From the IMG/VR virus record IMGVR_UViG_3300030202_003189, positions 22,739 through 86,738 of that record: a stretch of 64,000 bases of DNA, one strand, 5' to 3'. The DNA is from a virus. Within the stretch, counting starts at the first letter, position 1; every line of letters starts with the position of its first letter. The position numbers and the translations under genes are program-made. Shown here piece by piece: positions 7,534-16,172 of this stretch. The notes below the pieces were generated by a model. The model was not told where the DNA came from, made no database searches, and was given only the letters and a program-made list of their open reading frames with translations.

Positions 7534-7541
7534 TATTTATA
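7534..7541 (+). promoter_or_regulatory. late-type promoter TATTTATA, 4 nt before ATG
   Basis: TATTTATA, spacer ATAT, ATG at 7546; perfect match to the recurring arrangement. It probably serves the three-gene run 7546-9245. Confidence 0.7.
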
Positions 7542-7545
7542 ATAT

Positions 7546-7905
7546 ATGAAAGCAAGAATTATACTAACCGAACAACAATTAAAAACTATTATTGCAGAAC
7601 AAGCGGCCAATCCTGATTGTGTGGTTAACACCCAAGCAGAATCTTCAGTGGTCGCTAATCCTCAAATGGGAGACCCAGGAATAAATCAAAACTTTGTAAA
7701 TAATATGCACGCTAAGCCAACTCAATTTTATAATGCAAGGATGAGTGCGATAACTCAGAAACTATCTTCATTAAGAACTGATTATCCTTTAGGTCCTAAT
7801 GGGTTTCAAGGATTTTGTCAAGGAGAGAATCCACTTTGGCAAGCAAAATTAAATAATAAATTGAATTACGTACAACAGTGTATGAATAACCCTGGTAGTT
7901 GCTAG
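7546..7905 (+). CDS. small internal head protein candidate, Cys-hairpin family
   Basis: 119 aa. The leader ILTEQQLKTIIAEQA ends in IIAE/Q (E18), a clear fit to the (I/L)xE prohead-protease signature and to the capsid protein site LINE/Q. The mature part carries a helix (NNMHAKPTQFYNARMSAI) and then NPLWQAKLNNKLNYVQQC with a final Cys. The NP-x-WQ-x-K element recurs in 487 and 45639. With only about 100 mature residues it may be close to the minimal form of the family. First gene of a run with 7927 and 8628. Confidence 0.75.
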   Translation: MKARIILTEQQLKTIIAEQAANPDCVVNTQAESSVVANPQMGDPGINQNFVNNMHAKPTQFYNARMSAITQKLSSLRTDYPLGPNGFQGFCQGENPLWQAKLNNKLNYVQQCMNNPGSC

Positions 7906-7926
7906 GAAAATAATAAATTAAAAATT

Positions 7927-8625
7927 ATGAGAACAAGATCTGAAATAAAAAGAAATAACATTAGAAAAGCAAACCTAATGGTAGAGGCTAAACAAAGAAC
8001 CAATAGAGGTAATATGAGTAGTAGTTTTGGTTTATTTAATGAACAATGTGTTACACCAAGAGATACCGAGGGTGTTTATATGGGAGCACCAGAAGGTACA
8101 GAACCAATGATGGATATGCCGATGGGTAACGATATGATGGGAGGAGGAAGTCCTTGTCCTGAATGTGGAGGATTACCATGTGGTTGTGGGGCTAATAATA
8201 GTCAAATGAACTCTTTATCAGCTGGGATGATGGGTGGTATGGAAGGAATAGACGATGATGATATGTTAATGGATGACCAAATGTTAATGATGTTTATGAA
8301 TGAAGATGAAGGAATGAAACCAGACTTTATAGACTTAGATAAAGATGGTAATACTACAGAACCAATGAAAACTGCCGCTAAAGATAAGATGGATGAAAAA
8401 TGTGGAGGTGGTTATGGTAAAGATTTAGAAGAAGGTTGTGGTGGTTACGCATCGGACGATGATGACTATGATGGTAGATATGATATGACAGAAAACTATA
8501 AAGCTGTTACTGCACAACCACTTACTGATTCATGGGGTAACAAATACAATCACATATTAAATGAATCCACAAAGGTTAATGGAGCAAAATCTTTAATGCA
8601 CAGAATGAAAAAGGTGATTAGATAA
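7927..8625 (+). CDS. Met/Gly/Asp-rich putative virion protein with zinc-ribbon-like Cys cluster
   Basis: 232 aa, unrecognised. The basic leader runs to FGLFNEQC (residue about 38), similar to other (L/F)xE/Q sites. Residues about 75-90 hold CPECGGLPCGCG, a tight cluster of four Cys (CxxC...CxC) that could bind a metal. The middle is unusually rich in Met, Gly and Asp (MMGGMEG, MLMDDQMLMMFM). Then comes DLDKDGNTTEP, which resembles a short Ca-binding or EF-hand loop, and a Cys/Gly pair. The C-terminal LMHRMKKVIR is a basic helix. Same transcript as 7546. Confidence 0.7.
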   Translation: MRTRSEIKRNNIRKANLMVEAKQRTNRGNMSSSFGLFNEQCVTPRDTEGVYMGAPEGTEPMMDMPMGNDMMGGGSPCPECGGLPCGCGANNSQMNSLSAGMMGGMEGIDDDDMLMDDQMLMMFMNEDEGMKPDFIDLDKDGNTTEPMKTAAKDKMDEKCGGGYGKDLEEGCGGYASDDDDYDGRYDMTENYKAVTAQPLTDSWGNKYNHILNESTKVNGAKSLMHRMKKVIR

Positions 8626-8627
8626 GG

Positions 8628-9245
8628 ATGAATAAAAAAATAATACTAAGAGAAGACCAATTAGAAGATTTAATCTCTAGTTTAGATGATTTCGAAAATG
8701 AGGAGGTTGATTCGGGAACACCTTGTAGGTGTAACGACTTTTCTTTAATTTATAATACCCCTAATTGTGAAGTGGGTTGTGAAGATCATGGAGGTCCAAA
8801 AATGGATGGTCTTGCTCCAATAACAGGTATGGGAGATGTTCAATATAGTTATGAACCAGGAGAGATTGCCTCATCCAACTCTAGTTCTTCATTCGGATAT
8901 ACTCCACTACAAGAAAGACAGAATAGAAGAAACATTAACAGATTCCTTAATGAACAAAGTAGTGGAACAACTGGAGGGTACGGATATGCAGTTTGTGCAA
9001 GTCCTTGTCTAAAGCATTGTGATGATTTACCTATACCACAATCATGGTACGATATGGTAGACACAAAAGGTTGTAACTTTGTTACTAATAGAATGAACAA
9101 TATGCAACAAAGGATGGCGACTATGGAAACAGACCCTACGAATCCTCAGGGTGAACATTGTAACTGTCAATACAAAAGACTAATGTGTAAAAAGCATTAC
9201 CTTAAAGATAGAAAGATATCACTAGGTTGTCAAGGAACAACATAA
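8628..9245 (+). CDS. Cys-rich putative internal head protein
   Basis: 205 aa. The N-terminal helix IILREDQLEDLISSLDD parallels the leaders of neighbours, but a second, stronger site (NRFLNEQSSG) lies near residue 107, preceded by a basic stretch (QNRRNINR). The part after it holds CASPCLKHC and KGCNFVTNRMNNMQQRM, followed by CNCQYKRLMC, which is the Cys-hairpin family signature. Processing at E107 would release this C-terminal domain; the acidic N-terminal part could be a propeptide. It overlaps neither neighbour and ends 2 nt before the convergent small gene at 9247. Confidence 0.72.
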   Translation: MNKKIILREDQLEDLISSLDDFENEEVDSGTPCRCNDFSLIYNTPNCEVGCEDHGGPKMDGLAPITGMGDVQYSYEPGEIASSNSSSSFGYTPLQERQNRRNINRFLNEQSSGTTGGYGYAVCASPCLKHCDDLPIPQSWYDMVDTKGCNFVTNRMNNMQQRMATMETDPTNPQGEHCNCQYKRLMCKKHYLKDRKISLGCQGTT

Positions 9246-9246
9246 C

Positions 9247-9432
9247 CTACTCCTCTTCGTTAAAAAAATCTATATCAACCTCCCTTTGATAACATTCATC
9301 CTCGAGCGACTCCATTTGTTCCTGAAGAAAATCCATTAAATCTTTTACACAAGCAATATCTTCACACTCATCTCTAGTTTGTAAAATCATATTTTGCAAT
9401 TCACTAAAGTCTACATTATTAACTCCAAACAT
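9247..9432 (-). CDS. small acidic helical protein (61 aa)
   Basis: Strongly acidic (many Asp/Glu) with heptad-like spacing (FSELQNMILQ, LMDFLQEQMESLEDE), suggesting a short coiled coil. Two Cys near the middle (DECEDIAC). No membrane segment. It is the only minus-strand gene in this stretch and is convergent with 8628. The AT-rich 9433-9559 gap upstream would hold its promoter, but no clear element is seen. Unknown function; acidic miniproteins in phages are often inhibitors or DNA mimics, which is speculation here. Confidence 0.55.
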   Translation of the reverse strand: MFGVNNVDFSELQNMILQTRDECEDIACVKDLMDFLQEQMESLEDECYQREVDIDFFNEEE

Positions 9433-9547
9433 TCTTAAAATTTTTATTATTATTATTTTATATGTATTAAATATGCTTTAGATTGTAAAAATTAATTTAA
9501 CCATTAAAAAAGACTCATTAGTAATCATTTTATTTTTGTTTGATATT

Positions 9548-9555
9548 TATTTATA
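9548..9555 (+). promoter_or_regulatory. late-type promoter TATTTATA, 4 nt before ATG
   Basis: TATTTATA, spacer AGAT, ATG at 9560. It lies at the end of the AT-rich 9433-9559 region, in which I see nothing else. Confidence 0.65.
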
Positions 9556-9559
9556 AGAT

Positions 9560-9820
9560 ATGAAAAAACGACGAGTAAATACCAAACTTAAATTGATGTC
9601 CATCATTACTGAGAGGATAAGTGACTTTGTGTGTTCAGAAGACGAAGACGCCTTTTTTGGTGATGGGGGTGAGAGAGTTAATCAGAAGTTAACAAAGGAA
9701 GAATTACAAGAAAGAGTAGAAGAAATAAACATAAATGAGGAAGTTGGATTTGTTAAGGTAAGGGAAATGAGAAAAATAATTAAACAGTTAATTAAAAAGG
9801 GTATAGATGAAGAATATTAA
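9560..9820 (+). CDS. small charged hypothetical protein (86 aa)
   Basis: Basic N-terminus (KKRRVNTKLKLMSIITERI) ending in IITE, consistent with a short targeting peptide, then an acidic middle with EDEDAFFGDGGERV and a charged C-terminal helix (REMRKIIKQLIKK). No known family. The next gene starts inside its last 14 nt in another frame, implying translational coupling. Confidence 0.6.
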   Translation: MKKRRVNTKLKLMSIITERISDFVCSEDEDAFFGDGGERVNQKLTKEELQERVEEININEEVGFVKVREMRKIIKQLIKKGIDEEY

Positions 9821-10271
9821 TGAAGAAGTAAAAAGAATGAGGGAATTAATGGGTTTGAATGAAAATATCCAACATAATAATTTTGCTCAAATGGGGTTAA
9901 CAAGAAAAACGATTAGTCGTGGTGGAGTGATGTACCAAGAACAAGATATGGTTGACGGTGTTGATACTTCAGAGGAACCGGAATCTGAATTCGATAAAGA
10001 GGTTGAAGCAAGAAAAGATGCTTTTGAAAAAGATGTAATGGACTATAGACAGGAAGTTTCTGATAAAATAGAAGATGTGGAAAGTGAAGAAGAAAAGAGA
10101 CAGGAAGATATAGTAGCCCAAAAAGAGAAAACAGAGGAGGAAAAGAAGAAAAAGGAGGAAGAGGAACTAGAAAAAAAGGAAGAAGAGAAAAGAAAAAAAG
10201 AAGAAGAAGAGTTACGAAAAAAGGAGGAATTAGAAGCTAGGTTAGCTGCTCAGAGAGAAAGAACCAAATAA
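9807..10271 (+). CDS. coiled-coil protein with canonical RMRELMG leader
   Basis: 154 aa. The leader INEEVKRMRELMGLNEN is the clearest example of the leader type shared with 18419 and 1669. Residues about 60-154 are an almost uninterrupted Glu/Lys/Arg coiled coil (EEKKKKEEEELEKKEEEK and so on). It may be an internal head or scaffold-associated protein. It overlaps the previous gene by 14 nt, and the T9SS repeat gene starts 11 nt after its stop. Confidence 0.65.
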   Translation: MKNINEEVKRMRELMGLNENIQHNNFAQMGLTRKTISRGGVMYQEQDMVDGVDTSEEPESEFDKEVEARKDAFEKDVMDYRQEVSDKIEDVESEEEKRQEDIVAQKEKTEEEKKKKEEEELEKKEEEKRKKEEEELRKKEELEARLAAQRERTK

Positions 10272-10282
10272 AAAACAAATCT

Positions 10283-13200
10283 ATGAAAAAATTATTTACA
10301 TCACTTTTAATATTTTTAACCCTATCCACCAGCGCTCAAAACAGCTGGATTAACATCCAATTATTAACAGATAATTACCCAACAGAAACGTCTTGGAACA
10401 TCACCCCTCCAGGAGGTTATCCTATTATTATTCAAAATGATTCAGCAATGTTACCTAATACCTTGTATGATACTACTATTGCCATTCAAGGTACAATTGT
10501 CGCATCTATTTTTGACCAATATGGTGATGGGTTAAGTGCTTCACAGTGGGGAGGTACTGATGGTTGGTTTCTTATACAAAATGATTGTCAAGATACAATT
10601 ATGTATGTAGCGGGTAATTTTGGTGATACTTTAGTTAATACACTACAAATTGCTCCATGCGCACCTCCTTCTGGTGGTTGTTTAGATTCATTAGCGACCA
10701 ATTATGATCCAACAGCTGCTTTTGATGATGGTTCATGTATCTACCCTCCCTGTGCTGGTTTAGATACATTTTATGTTATAAATTATTGTCAAGGGGCACA
10801 AAATAAAGTTCATTATAAATGGTCAAATATGGCTAACCCTAATTGTAGGATGGCCGCGTATACGAGGTCCACAGACCCTTATTCTTTAGGGTCACAATGG
10901 TACCCTTACCCAGGAAATTTTTCAAATACAGGAATATTATTTAGTAATAGTCAAAACAACACAACATATTATTTCTTAGGTATGTTAGCAGATTCTTCTT
11001 ATACCGATACATTAGTAGTTACAACACAAGAATGTATTCCAGGTTGTACCGACCCAACGGCACTAAATTACAATCCTTGGGCAAATTCAGATGATGGTAC
11101 ATGTCAAGCACCACCTGCAAATTGTATAACTGGAGAATCTAATATAGTAGTAACAGTAATGCCAGACACATACCCAGGGGAGACATCTTGGGAAATAGCA
11201 GATACAACCGGAACTGTATTAGCCACATCACCAGCTTACTCTACACCAGGTGTTCCTGTAATTACAGAAGTATGTATACCAAACGGTACGGTTATTGAAT
11301 TTACCTTGTTTGACTCATTCGGTGATGGTTTATGTGGTTCATGTTATGGAGGAGCTGATGGAGGAGCAGTAGTACAGACCCTTTGTGGTGATACTATATT
11401 AGCTATATTACCTGGGAATGCTAATTTTGGAAATGATACTTCTGTAGTATACACAGTGGCTCCTTGTACACCAAATGCTATATTAGGATGTACAACACCA
11501 GGATTTACAGAATATAATCCACAAGCAACAGTAGATGACTCATCTTGTGTAACACCAGTCATATTAGGATGTACTGATATAACTTCACCAGATTACGATT
11601 CATTAGCTAACACAATGTCAGTAATACCACAATGTCAATATACATTAGTAATTACGGATGAAGCCGAAGATGGATGGTTTGGGGCGTGGGTAGGTATATT
11701 ACAAGACACAACAATATTAGGTCCATTTATGATGGGTCCTCAAGATGGTTATTCAGAAACATTTACAATTAGTTTAAGTGCTTTAAGTCCAGTAGAGTTA
11801 ATGTTCTTTGCACCAGGTAATTCAGCTACCACAGCAAATCAATGTGGTTTCTTTTTAATAGGTCCTGAAGGGGACACTACCCTATCAGGAGGGACTAATC
11901 CTTGGACTGACCCAATGTTACAATTTCCTTATAGATATAATGGGGTACCTTACTGTGGTGACTTTTGTACAGATGGTGTTCTTGGTTGTATGGACCCAAC
12001 AGCCTTAAATTATAATCCATTGGCAAATATGCCTGACAATTGTACACCAGTTGTATTAGGTTGTACAAATAATTTAGCTTTTAATTATAACCCTTTAGCA
12101 AATACAGATGATAGTTCCTGTGTATCAATTATAATTGGATGTATGGACACCACAGCATTCAACTTTAACCCAACAGCTAATACAAACGACCCATCTTCAT
12201 GTATATCAGTAATATTAGGTTGTATGGATGATACAATGTTTAACTACAACGCTGCGGCTAACACCGACGATGGTAGTTGTATACCAGTAGTGTTTGGTTG
12301 TACAGATCCATTAGCATTTAACTATGATAGTTTATCTAACACAAATAATGGTACATGTACACCAGTCATATTAGGGTGTACGGATGCAACTGCTTTTAAT
12401 TACAACCCTAACGCAAATACTAATGATTTATCTTGTGTGGCTGTTGTTATTGGTTGTACCGATGCGTCGGCTCTTAATTATGATTCATTGGCGAACACAA
12501 ATAACGGATGTATATACCCAATTTTAGGTTGTACCGACCCTACCGCATTTAATTATAACCCCAACGCAAATACTAGTGATAGTACGTGTATACCAGTTAT
12601 TATCGGTTGTACTGACGCAACCGCGTTAAATTATGACTCAACAGCAAATACAAACAACGGTTGTGTTTATCCTATCTTAGGATGTACCGATGCCACTGCG
12701 TTTAATTATAATCCTAACGCAAATGTTAATGATTCTACCTGTGTCCCATTTATATATGGGTGTACAGATAACACGATGTTTAACTATGACCCAACCGCGA
12801 ACACAGACAATGGTTCTTGTATAGCGTTTGTTTACGGATGTACGGATAGTACAATGTTTAACTATGACCCATTAGCAAATACTAACAATAACACATGTGT
12901 ACCATTCATCTATGGTTGTACCGACTCCATAGCTTTTAACTATAACCCAGCGGCTAATACGGATAATAATACGTGTATTCCAGTATTATCAGGTTGTACC
13001 GACTCAATAGCGTTAAATTACAATCCATTGGCTAATACAGACAATGGTAGTTGTATTATACCATTATACGGGTGTACAGACTCGACAGCCTTAAATTATA
13101 ATTCACTCGCAAATACTGATGATGGATCATGTATTTTACCAATTTACGGATGTACGGATAGTACAATGTTTAACTATAATCCATTGGCAAATACAAATGA

Positions 13201-14071
13201 TGGTAGTTGTATATCCTTTATTTACGGTTGTACCGACCCAACAATGTTTAACTACGACCCTAGTGCAAACTCTGACGATGGGACCTGTATCCAATTTATA
13301 TATGGATGTACTGATAACACAATGTTTAACTATGACCCAACAGCAAATACCGATAATGGTTCATGTGAGCCTTTTATTTATGGATGTACTGATAGTACAA
13401 TGTTTAATTATGACCCAACAGCAAATACAGATAACGGATCTTGTATATCATTTATTTATGGATGTACCGATAATGCGGCACTTAACTTTAATCCTTTAGC
13501 GAACACATTAGATAATACGTGTTGTTACATAGGAGGATGTACTGATTCATTGGCAGTAAACTATAACCCTAATGCTTGTAATGATGACGGTTCATGTATA
13601 ACACCAATAGTTGGTTGTACGGATGTTGCGGCTTACAATTATAATCCATTAGCAAATGTATCAGATTCTGCATCTTGTTTGTATAATGCAGGATGTTATG
13701 GAGGACCTGGAATTCCTTATTGGTTAAATGATGGGTGTTACGCTTGGGTAATAAGTGTAGATGACTATTGTTGTACTACCGATTGGGATGCGTCATGTAT
13801 ATCAATGTATGATTATTGTCAACAAGGGTGGCCTACTTCAATTGAGGACATATCGGCTCTAGGGATTGTAGTATACCCTAATCCAACAACAGATATAATA
13901 ACAATAGAAACAAGGTTAGATATAGAAGTTGAGGTTTACGACATTATGGGTAAACTACTAGTAAATAAAGATTCTAAACGAGTTGATTTATCAGATTATC
14001 CAAATGGGGTCTATAATCTAATAATTAAACATAACGATAAACGATATACAACAAGAGTGATTAAACAATGA
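10283..14071 (+). CDS. giant secreted repeat protein with T9SS C-terminal sorting domain
   Basis: 1262 aa. Residues 1-18 (KKLFTSLLIFLTLSTSAQ) are a typical Bacteroidota signal peptide. Three larger beta-domains follow (about 20-125, 280-395 and 450-565) with TETSW and DxxGDGL motifs resembling Ca-binding loops of flavobacterial surface proteins. Next is a tandem array of about 22 units of about 27 residues, each GCTDxxAxNYNPxANTDDGSC with two Cys, plus about four scattered units earlier. Residues about 1180-1262 (VVYPNPTTD ... VYDIMGKLL ... YPNGVYNL) match the type A T9SS sorting domain (Por secretion tail). The protein should be exported and anchored on, or released from, the host surface. 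In a phage genome this is unusual. It heads the run 10283-17961. Confidence 0.85.
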   Translation: MKKLFTSLLIFLTLSTSAQNSWINIQLLTDNYPTETSWNITPPGGYPIIIQNDSAMLPNTLYDTTIAIQGTIVASIFDQYGDGLSASQWGGTDGWFLIQNDCQDTIMYVAGNFGDTLVNTLQIAPCAPPSGGCLDSLATNYDPTAAFDDGSCIYPPCAGLDTFYVINYCQGAQNKVHYKWSNMANPNCRMAAYTRSTDPYSLGSQWYPYPGNFSNTGILFSNSQNNTTYYFLGMLADSSYTDTLVVTTQECIPGCTDPTALNYNPWANSDDGTCQAPPANCITGESNIVVTVMPDTYPGETSWEIADTTGTVLATSPAYSTPGVPVITEVCIPNGTVIEFTLFDSFGDGLCGSCYGGADGGAVVQTLCGDTILAILPGNANFGNDTSVVYTVAPCTPNAILGCTTPGFTEYNPQATVDDSSCVTPVILGCTDITSPDYDSLANTMSVIPQCQYTLVITDEAEDGWFGAWVGILQDTTILGPFMMGPQDGYSETFTISLSALSPVELMFFAPGNSATTANQCGFFLIGPEGDTTLSGGTNPWTDPMLQFPYRYNGVPYCGDFCTDGVLGCMDPTALNYNPLANMPDNCTPVVLGCTNNLAFNYNPLANTDDSSCVSIIIGCMDTTAFNFNPTANTNDPSSCISVILGCMDDTMFNYNAAANTDDGSCIPVVFGCTDPLAFNYDSLSNTNNGTCTPVILGCTDATAFNYNPNANTNDLSCVAVVIGCTDASALNYDSLANTNNGCIYPILGCTDPTAFNYNPNANTSDSTCIPVIIGCTDATALNYDSTANTNNGCVYPILGCTDATAFNYNPNANVNDSTCVPFIYGCTDNTMFNYDPTANTDNGSCIAFVYGCTDSTMFNYDPLANTNNNTCVPFIYGCTDSIAFNYNPAANTDNNTCIPVLSGCTDSIALNYNPLANTDNGSCIIPLYGCTDSTALNYNSLANTDDGSCILPIYGCTDSTMFNYNPLANTNDGSCISFIYGCTDPTMFNYDPSANSDDGTCIQFIYGCTDNTMFNYDPTANTDNGSCEPFIYGCTDSTMFNYDPTANTDNGSCISFIYGCTDNAALNFNPLANTLDNTCCYIGGCTDSLAVNYNPNACNDDGSCITPIVGCTDVAAYNYNPLANVSDSASCLYNAGCYGGPGIPYWLNDGCYAWVISVDDYCCTTDWDASCISMYDYCQQGWPTSIEDISALGIVVYPNPTTDIITIETRLDIEVEVYDIMGKLLVNKDSKRVDLSDYPNGVYNLIIKHNDKRYTTRVIKQ
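11984..13678 (+). repeat. tandem coding repeat, about 22 units of about 81 nt
   Basis: Each unit encodes GCTD.(T/S)(A/M).NYNP.ANT.(D/N)(G/N)(S/T)C plus a 4-5 residue hydrophobic linker (for example PFIY or PVIL). Codon choice varies between units while the amino acids are conserved, so selection acts at protein level and the array is not a recent slippage product. Units near 12770-13480 with NTMFNYDP/STMFNYDP are the most alike, suggesting later local duplications. Confidence 0.9.
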
Positions 14072-15159
14072 GAAAACTGATATTAATAATACTTGCAGTC
14101 GTTAGCTTACAAGTTAATGCACAAGATAAGAAGATAGATTTTAAGAATATATTTAAGTTTGGAACAGTGTATGGTGCAATTAATGGAGGAACATCATTAT
14201 CCGATCAAGACGAATATTCTGTTATAGACGGATTACAAACATCTGTTAATAAAACCCCTTATGATTACTCAGTACTATTTGGAATAAGAAAGATTAAGAA
14301 ATTTGGTCACGAAGACAAAGAAAGATTCAAGAATGGAACTGAAAATTCTTTCTCAGATGCCGCAACTCTTGGTAGATGGAATAATAAAATTGAGTTTTTA
14401 TTTGAGGGTGAATATAAAAGACAGGAAGGAGAGACTTATCTAGACCAACATCACTTTATTAGATACGTTGGCACAGATGGGTGTACTGAAAAGTTATGTT
14501 GGAAACATTATATTATAAAGATAGAGTATCTTGAAGATGGGTTCGCTGATATAAAATATTTCGAGGCTTCCGAAAGACTCACCTATAAACCTACACAGGT
14601 AGAAAATTTAACATTTAATTTTGGTGCCGCTCAAAGACTAGCAGAACCTTATGGTTATGACCCATTAGCAGAATGGTTATTATCTAATGGAAATATACAT
14701 TATACTCATTTAGCCATACAAGAAGGTTATACAATGGAATTCGATGGTAATGGAGGGGTTGAGTATTTCGACCCATCTGGTAATTCAGTGGCTACAAGTC
14801 CAGAAGTTTGGGAAGCTGTTGTTATACCAACAGTATTAGCAGATTATACTGAAAAGAAACGTAATGAATTAGATAACACAATACAACACTCATTTGTAGT
14901 AGGATTTGATTACTACAAATACGAAAAGAAAAGTTGGTTACACGCTTGGGGTAATGTTATGCCCTACCATTATGATGCAGGTGGGGAGTTTAGTTATCAC
15001 AAATTTAATGGTGGTCAGTGGTTAGATTATTCGGCAGGATTGGTATATGGTCATTGGTTTAATAAAAATTTGGGTGTATTTATAGAAGGAACTTATAACA
15101 AGTATTGGAATAGAGAATGGCACGGATTTAGTGCTGGGATAAATTATAGAGTATTTTAG
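14068..15159 (+). CDS. probable outer-membrane beta-barrel protein
   Basis: 363 aa. Signal peptide at residues 1-18 (RKLILIILAVVSLQVNAQ). The remainder is rich in alternating hydrophobic/polar strands with many Tyr, Trp and Gly, and the last strand (HGFSAGINYRVF) ends in Phe, the usual BAM recognition signature of Gram-negative outer-membrane barrels. Two Cys (GCTEKLCW) sit in a likely loop. Its start overlaps the stop of the T9SS repeat gene by 4 nt, so the two are translationally coupled and probably functionally linked. It might be a surface partner or anchor for that protein. No specific porin family recognised. Confidence 0.65.
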   Translation: MRKLILIILAVVSLQVNAQDKKIDFKNIFKFGTVYGAINGGTSLSDQDEYSVIDGLQTSVNKTPYDYSVLFGIRKIKKFGHEDKERFKNGTENSFSDAATLGRWNNKIEFLFEGEYKRQEGETYLDQHHFIRYVGTDGCTEKLCWKHYIIKIEYLEDGFADIKYFEASERLTYKPTQVENLTFNFGAAQRLAEPYGYDPLAEWLLSNGNIHYTHLAIQEGYTMEFDGNGGVEYFDPSGNSVATSPEVWEAVVIPTVLADYTEKKRNELDNTIQHSFVVGFDYYKYEKKSWLHAWGNVMPYHYDAGGEFSYHKFNGGQWLDYSAGLVYGHWFNKNLGVFIEGTYNKYWNREWHGFSAGINYRVF

Positions 15160-15161
15160 AG

Positions 15162-15443
15162 ATGGCAAAAGAATTAAACGAAGACACAGGATTTCAGGTA
15201 AGTATAAAAACCTTATTGGGTATTGGGGCTGGAATGGCCACAGTTATTAGCATGTGGTTTATGTTACAAGCGGATATTGATGAAGCAAAACTATTACCAG
15301 AACCAACACCACCAGAAATTAGTCGTATGGAATTTGATATGAAAGACCAATTGGTTCGTCAAACTATTATGGACACTCAAAAAGATGTGGAAGAAATAAA
15401 GAAAACTCTAGAAAAGATAGAAGATAAGTTGTACGGTAGATAA
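15162..15443 (+). CDS. membrane-anchored coiled-coil protein A
   Basis: 93 aa. One transmembrane helix at residues about 16-36 (LLGIGAGMATVISMWFML), then a Pro-rich hinge (PEPTPPE) and a coiled coil containing MDTQKDVEEIKKTLEKIE. The coiled-coil motif (TQKDxxEIK) recurs in the next gene, so the pair probably arose by duplication or co-evolved as partners. The topology resembles Rz-type spanins or holin accessory proteins, but there is no lipobox; role uncertain. Confidence 0.6.
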   Translation: MAKELNEDTGFQVSIKTLLGIGAGMATVISMWFMLQADIDEAKLLPEPTPPEISRMEFDMKDQLVRQTIMDTQKDVEEIKKTLEKIEDKLYGR

Positions 15444-15450
15444 TATTAAA

Positions 15451-15792
15451 ATGTGGAATAAAAACATATGTTTAACATCTCGTAAAACACTACTGTTAAT
15501 TGTTGTGATATTATTCAGTACTTTGGTATTGGCAAGCGTTTGGTCTGGTTCTGAAAATATAATAGAAGAAGGTATCGAAGTTCCCGAAGAAATAGAAGGA
15601 ATGTGGATACCTACAGAAGAAGATATTGCATATCAAGACAGTATGTATCAAATAATACAAAATACTCAAAAAGATATAACAGAAATTAAAGACGATATAG
15701 TCTATATTTTAGAGAGATTAGATTATCCAGACGGTACTTGGGATAGTATTAGATATGTTAAAGGTGGTAAAATAGATCAGAGAATAAATTAG
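15451..15792 (+). CDS. membrane-anchored coiled-coil protein B
   Basis: 113 aa. Transmembrane or signal-anchor helix at residues about 11-30 (KTLLLIVVILFSTLVLASVW), an acidic spacer rich in Glu/Ile, and a coiled coil with NTQKDITEIKDDIVYILE, parallel to the motif in protein A. Seven nt separate the genes. Together they could form a membrane heterodimer bridging the periplasm; a spanin-like role is possible but unproven. Confidence 0.6.
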   Translation: MWNKNICLTSRKTLLLIVVILFSTLVLASVWSGSENIIEEGIEVPEEIEGMWIPTEEDIAYQDSMYQIIQNTQKDITEIKDDIVYILERLDYPDGTWDSIRYVKGGKIDQRIN

Positions 15793-15794
15793 TT

Positions 15795-16172
15795 ATGAAA
15801 AAAGATTATGCAGTTTGGAAAATATTTGGAGGATACCTATTAGTGTTATTATTAATGATATTATCTAGTACCGTGAACGCTCAAACATATACATGTGATG
15901 AAGATATATGTGTAGTTGAATTTAATGCGAGTTGGAACGCAAAAAATAATGTAGAGTGGTTGGATAAGTTAACAGACGTGGGGACAAAAAGAATCTTAAT
16001 TGACAAGGGTTCTTGGCAAAAAGATTTTAGTATAGTAGTTACACCGACCATTATAATATTTGTGGAGGGTAAAGAAACAAAAAGATACCAAGCAAATATT
16101 ATGATGGAGATGGAAGCTAAACAAACTGATGTACAAGATAAGATAGACGAAATTATAATGGAATTATTCTAA
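15795..16172 (+). CDS. secreted thioredoxin-fold protein lacking the CxxC motif
   Basis: 125 aa. Signal peptide or anchor at residues about 10-34 (GGYLLVLLLMILSSTVNAQ). The next segment (VVEFNASWNAKNNVEWLDKL) aligns with the thioredoxin active-site region FxAxWCxPC, but the two catalytic Cys are replaced (WNAKN). VTPTIIIFVEGKE matches the cis-Pro strand (VxPTxxxF). The fold is therefore recognisable but dithiol chemistry is absent; two Cys (TYTCDEDICVV) lie before it. It may be a chaperone or binding module for the Cys-rich proteins next door. Two nt after the previous stop. Confidence 0.65.
   Translation: MKKDYAVWKIFGGYLLVLLLMILSSTVNAQTYTCDEDICVVEFNASWNAKNNVEWLDKLTDVGTKRILIDKGSWQKDFSIVVTPTIIIFVEGKETKRYQANIMMEMEAKQTDVQDKIDEIIMELF

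Noticed and set aside
9807-9820. Programmed frameshift between 9560 and 9807 genes
   Set aside because: The downstream frame begins with its own ATG and a typical leader; no slippery heptamer was recognised.
13119-13499. Open frame of 126 codons inside the T9SS repeat gene
   Set aside because: Shadow of the repeat in another frame; the repeated composition is a by-product of the coding repeats.
11984-13678. Regular direct repeats that might look like a CRISPR array
   Set aside because: Period is about 81 nt, in frame, with conserved protein sequence and variable codons, and no unique spacers; it is a coding repeat.
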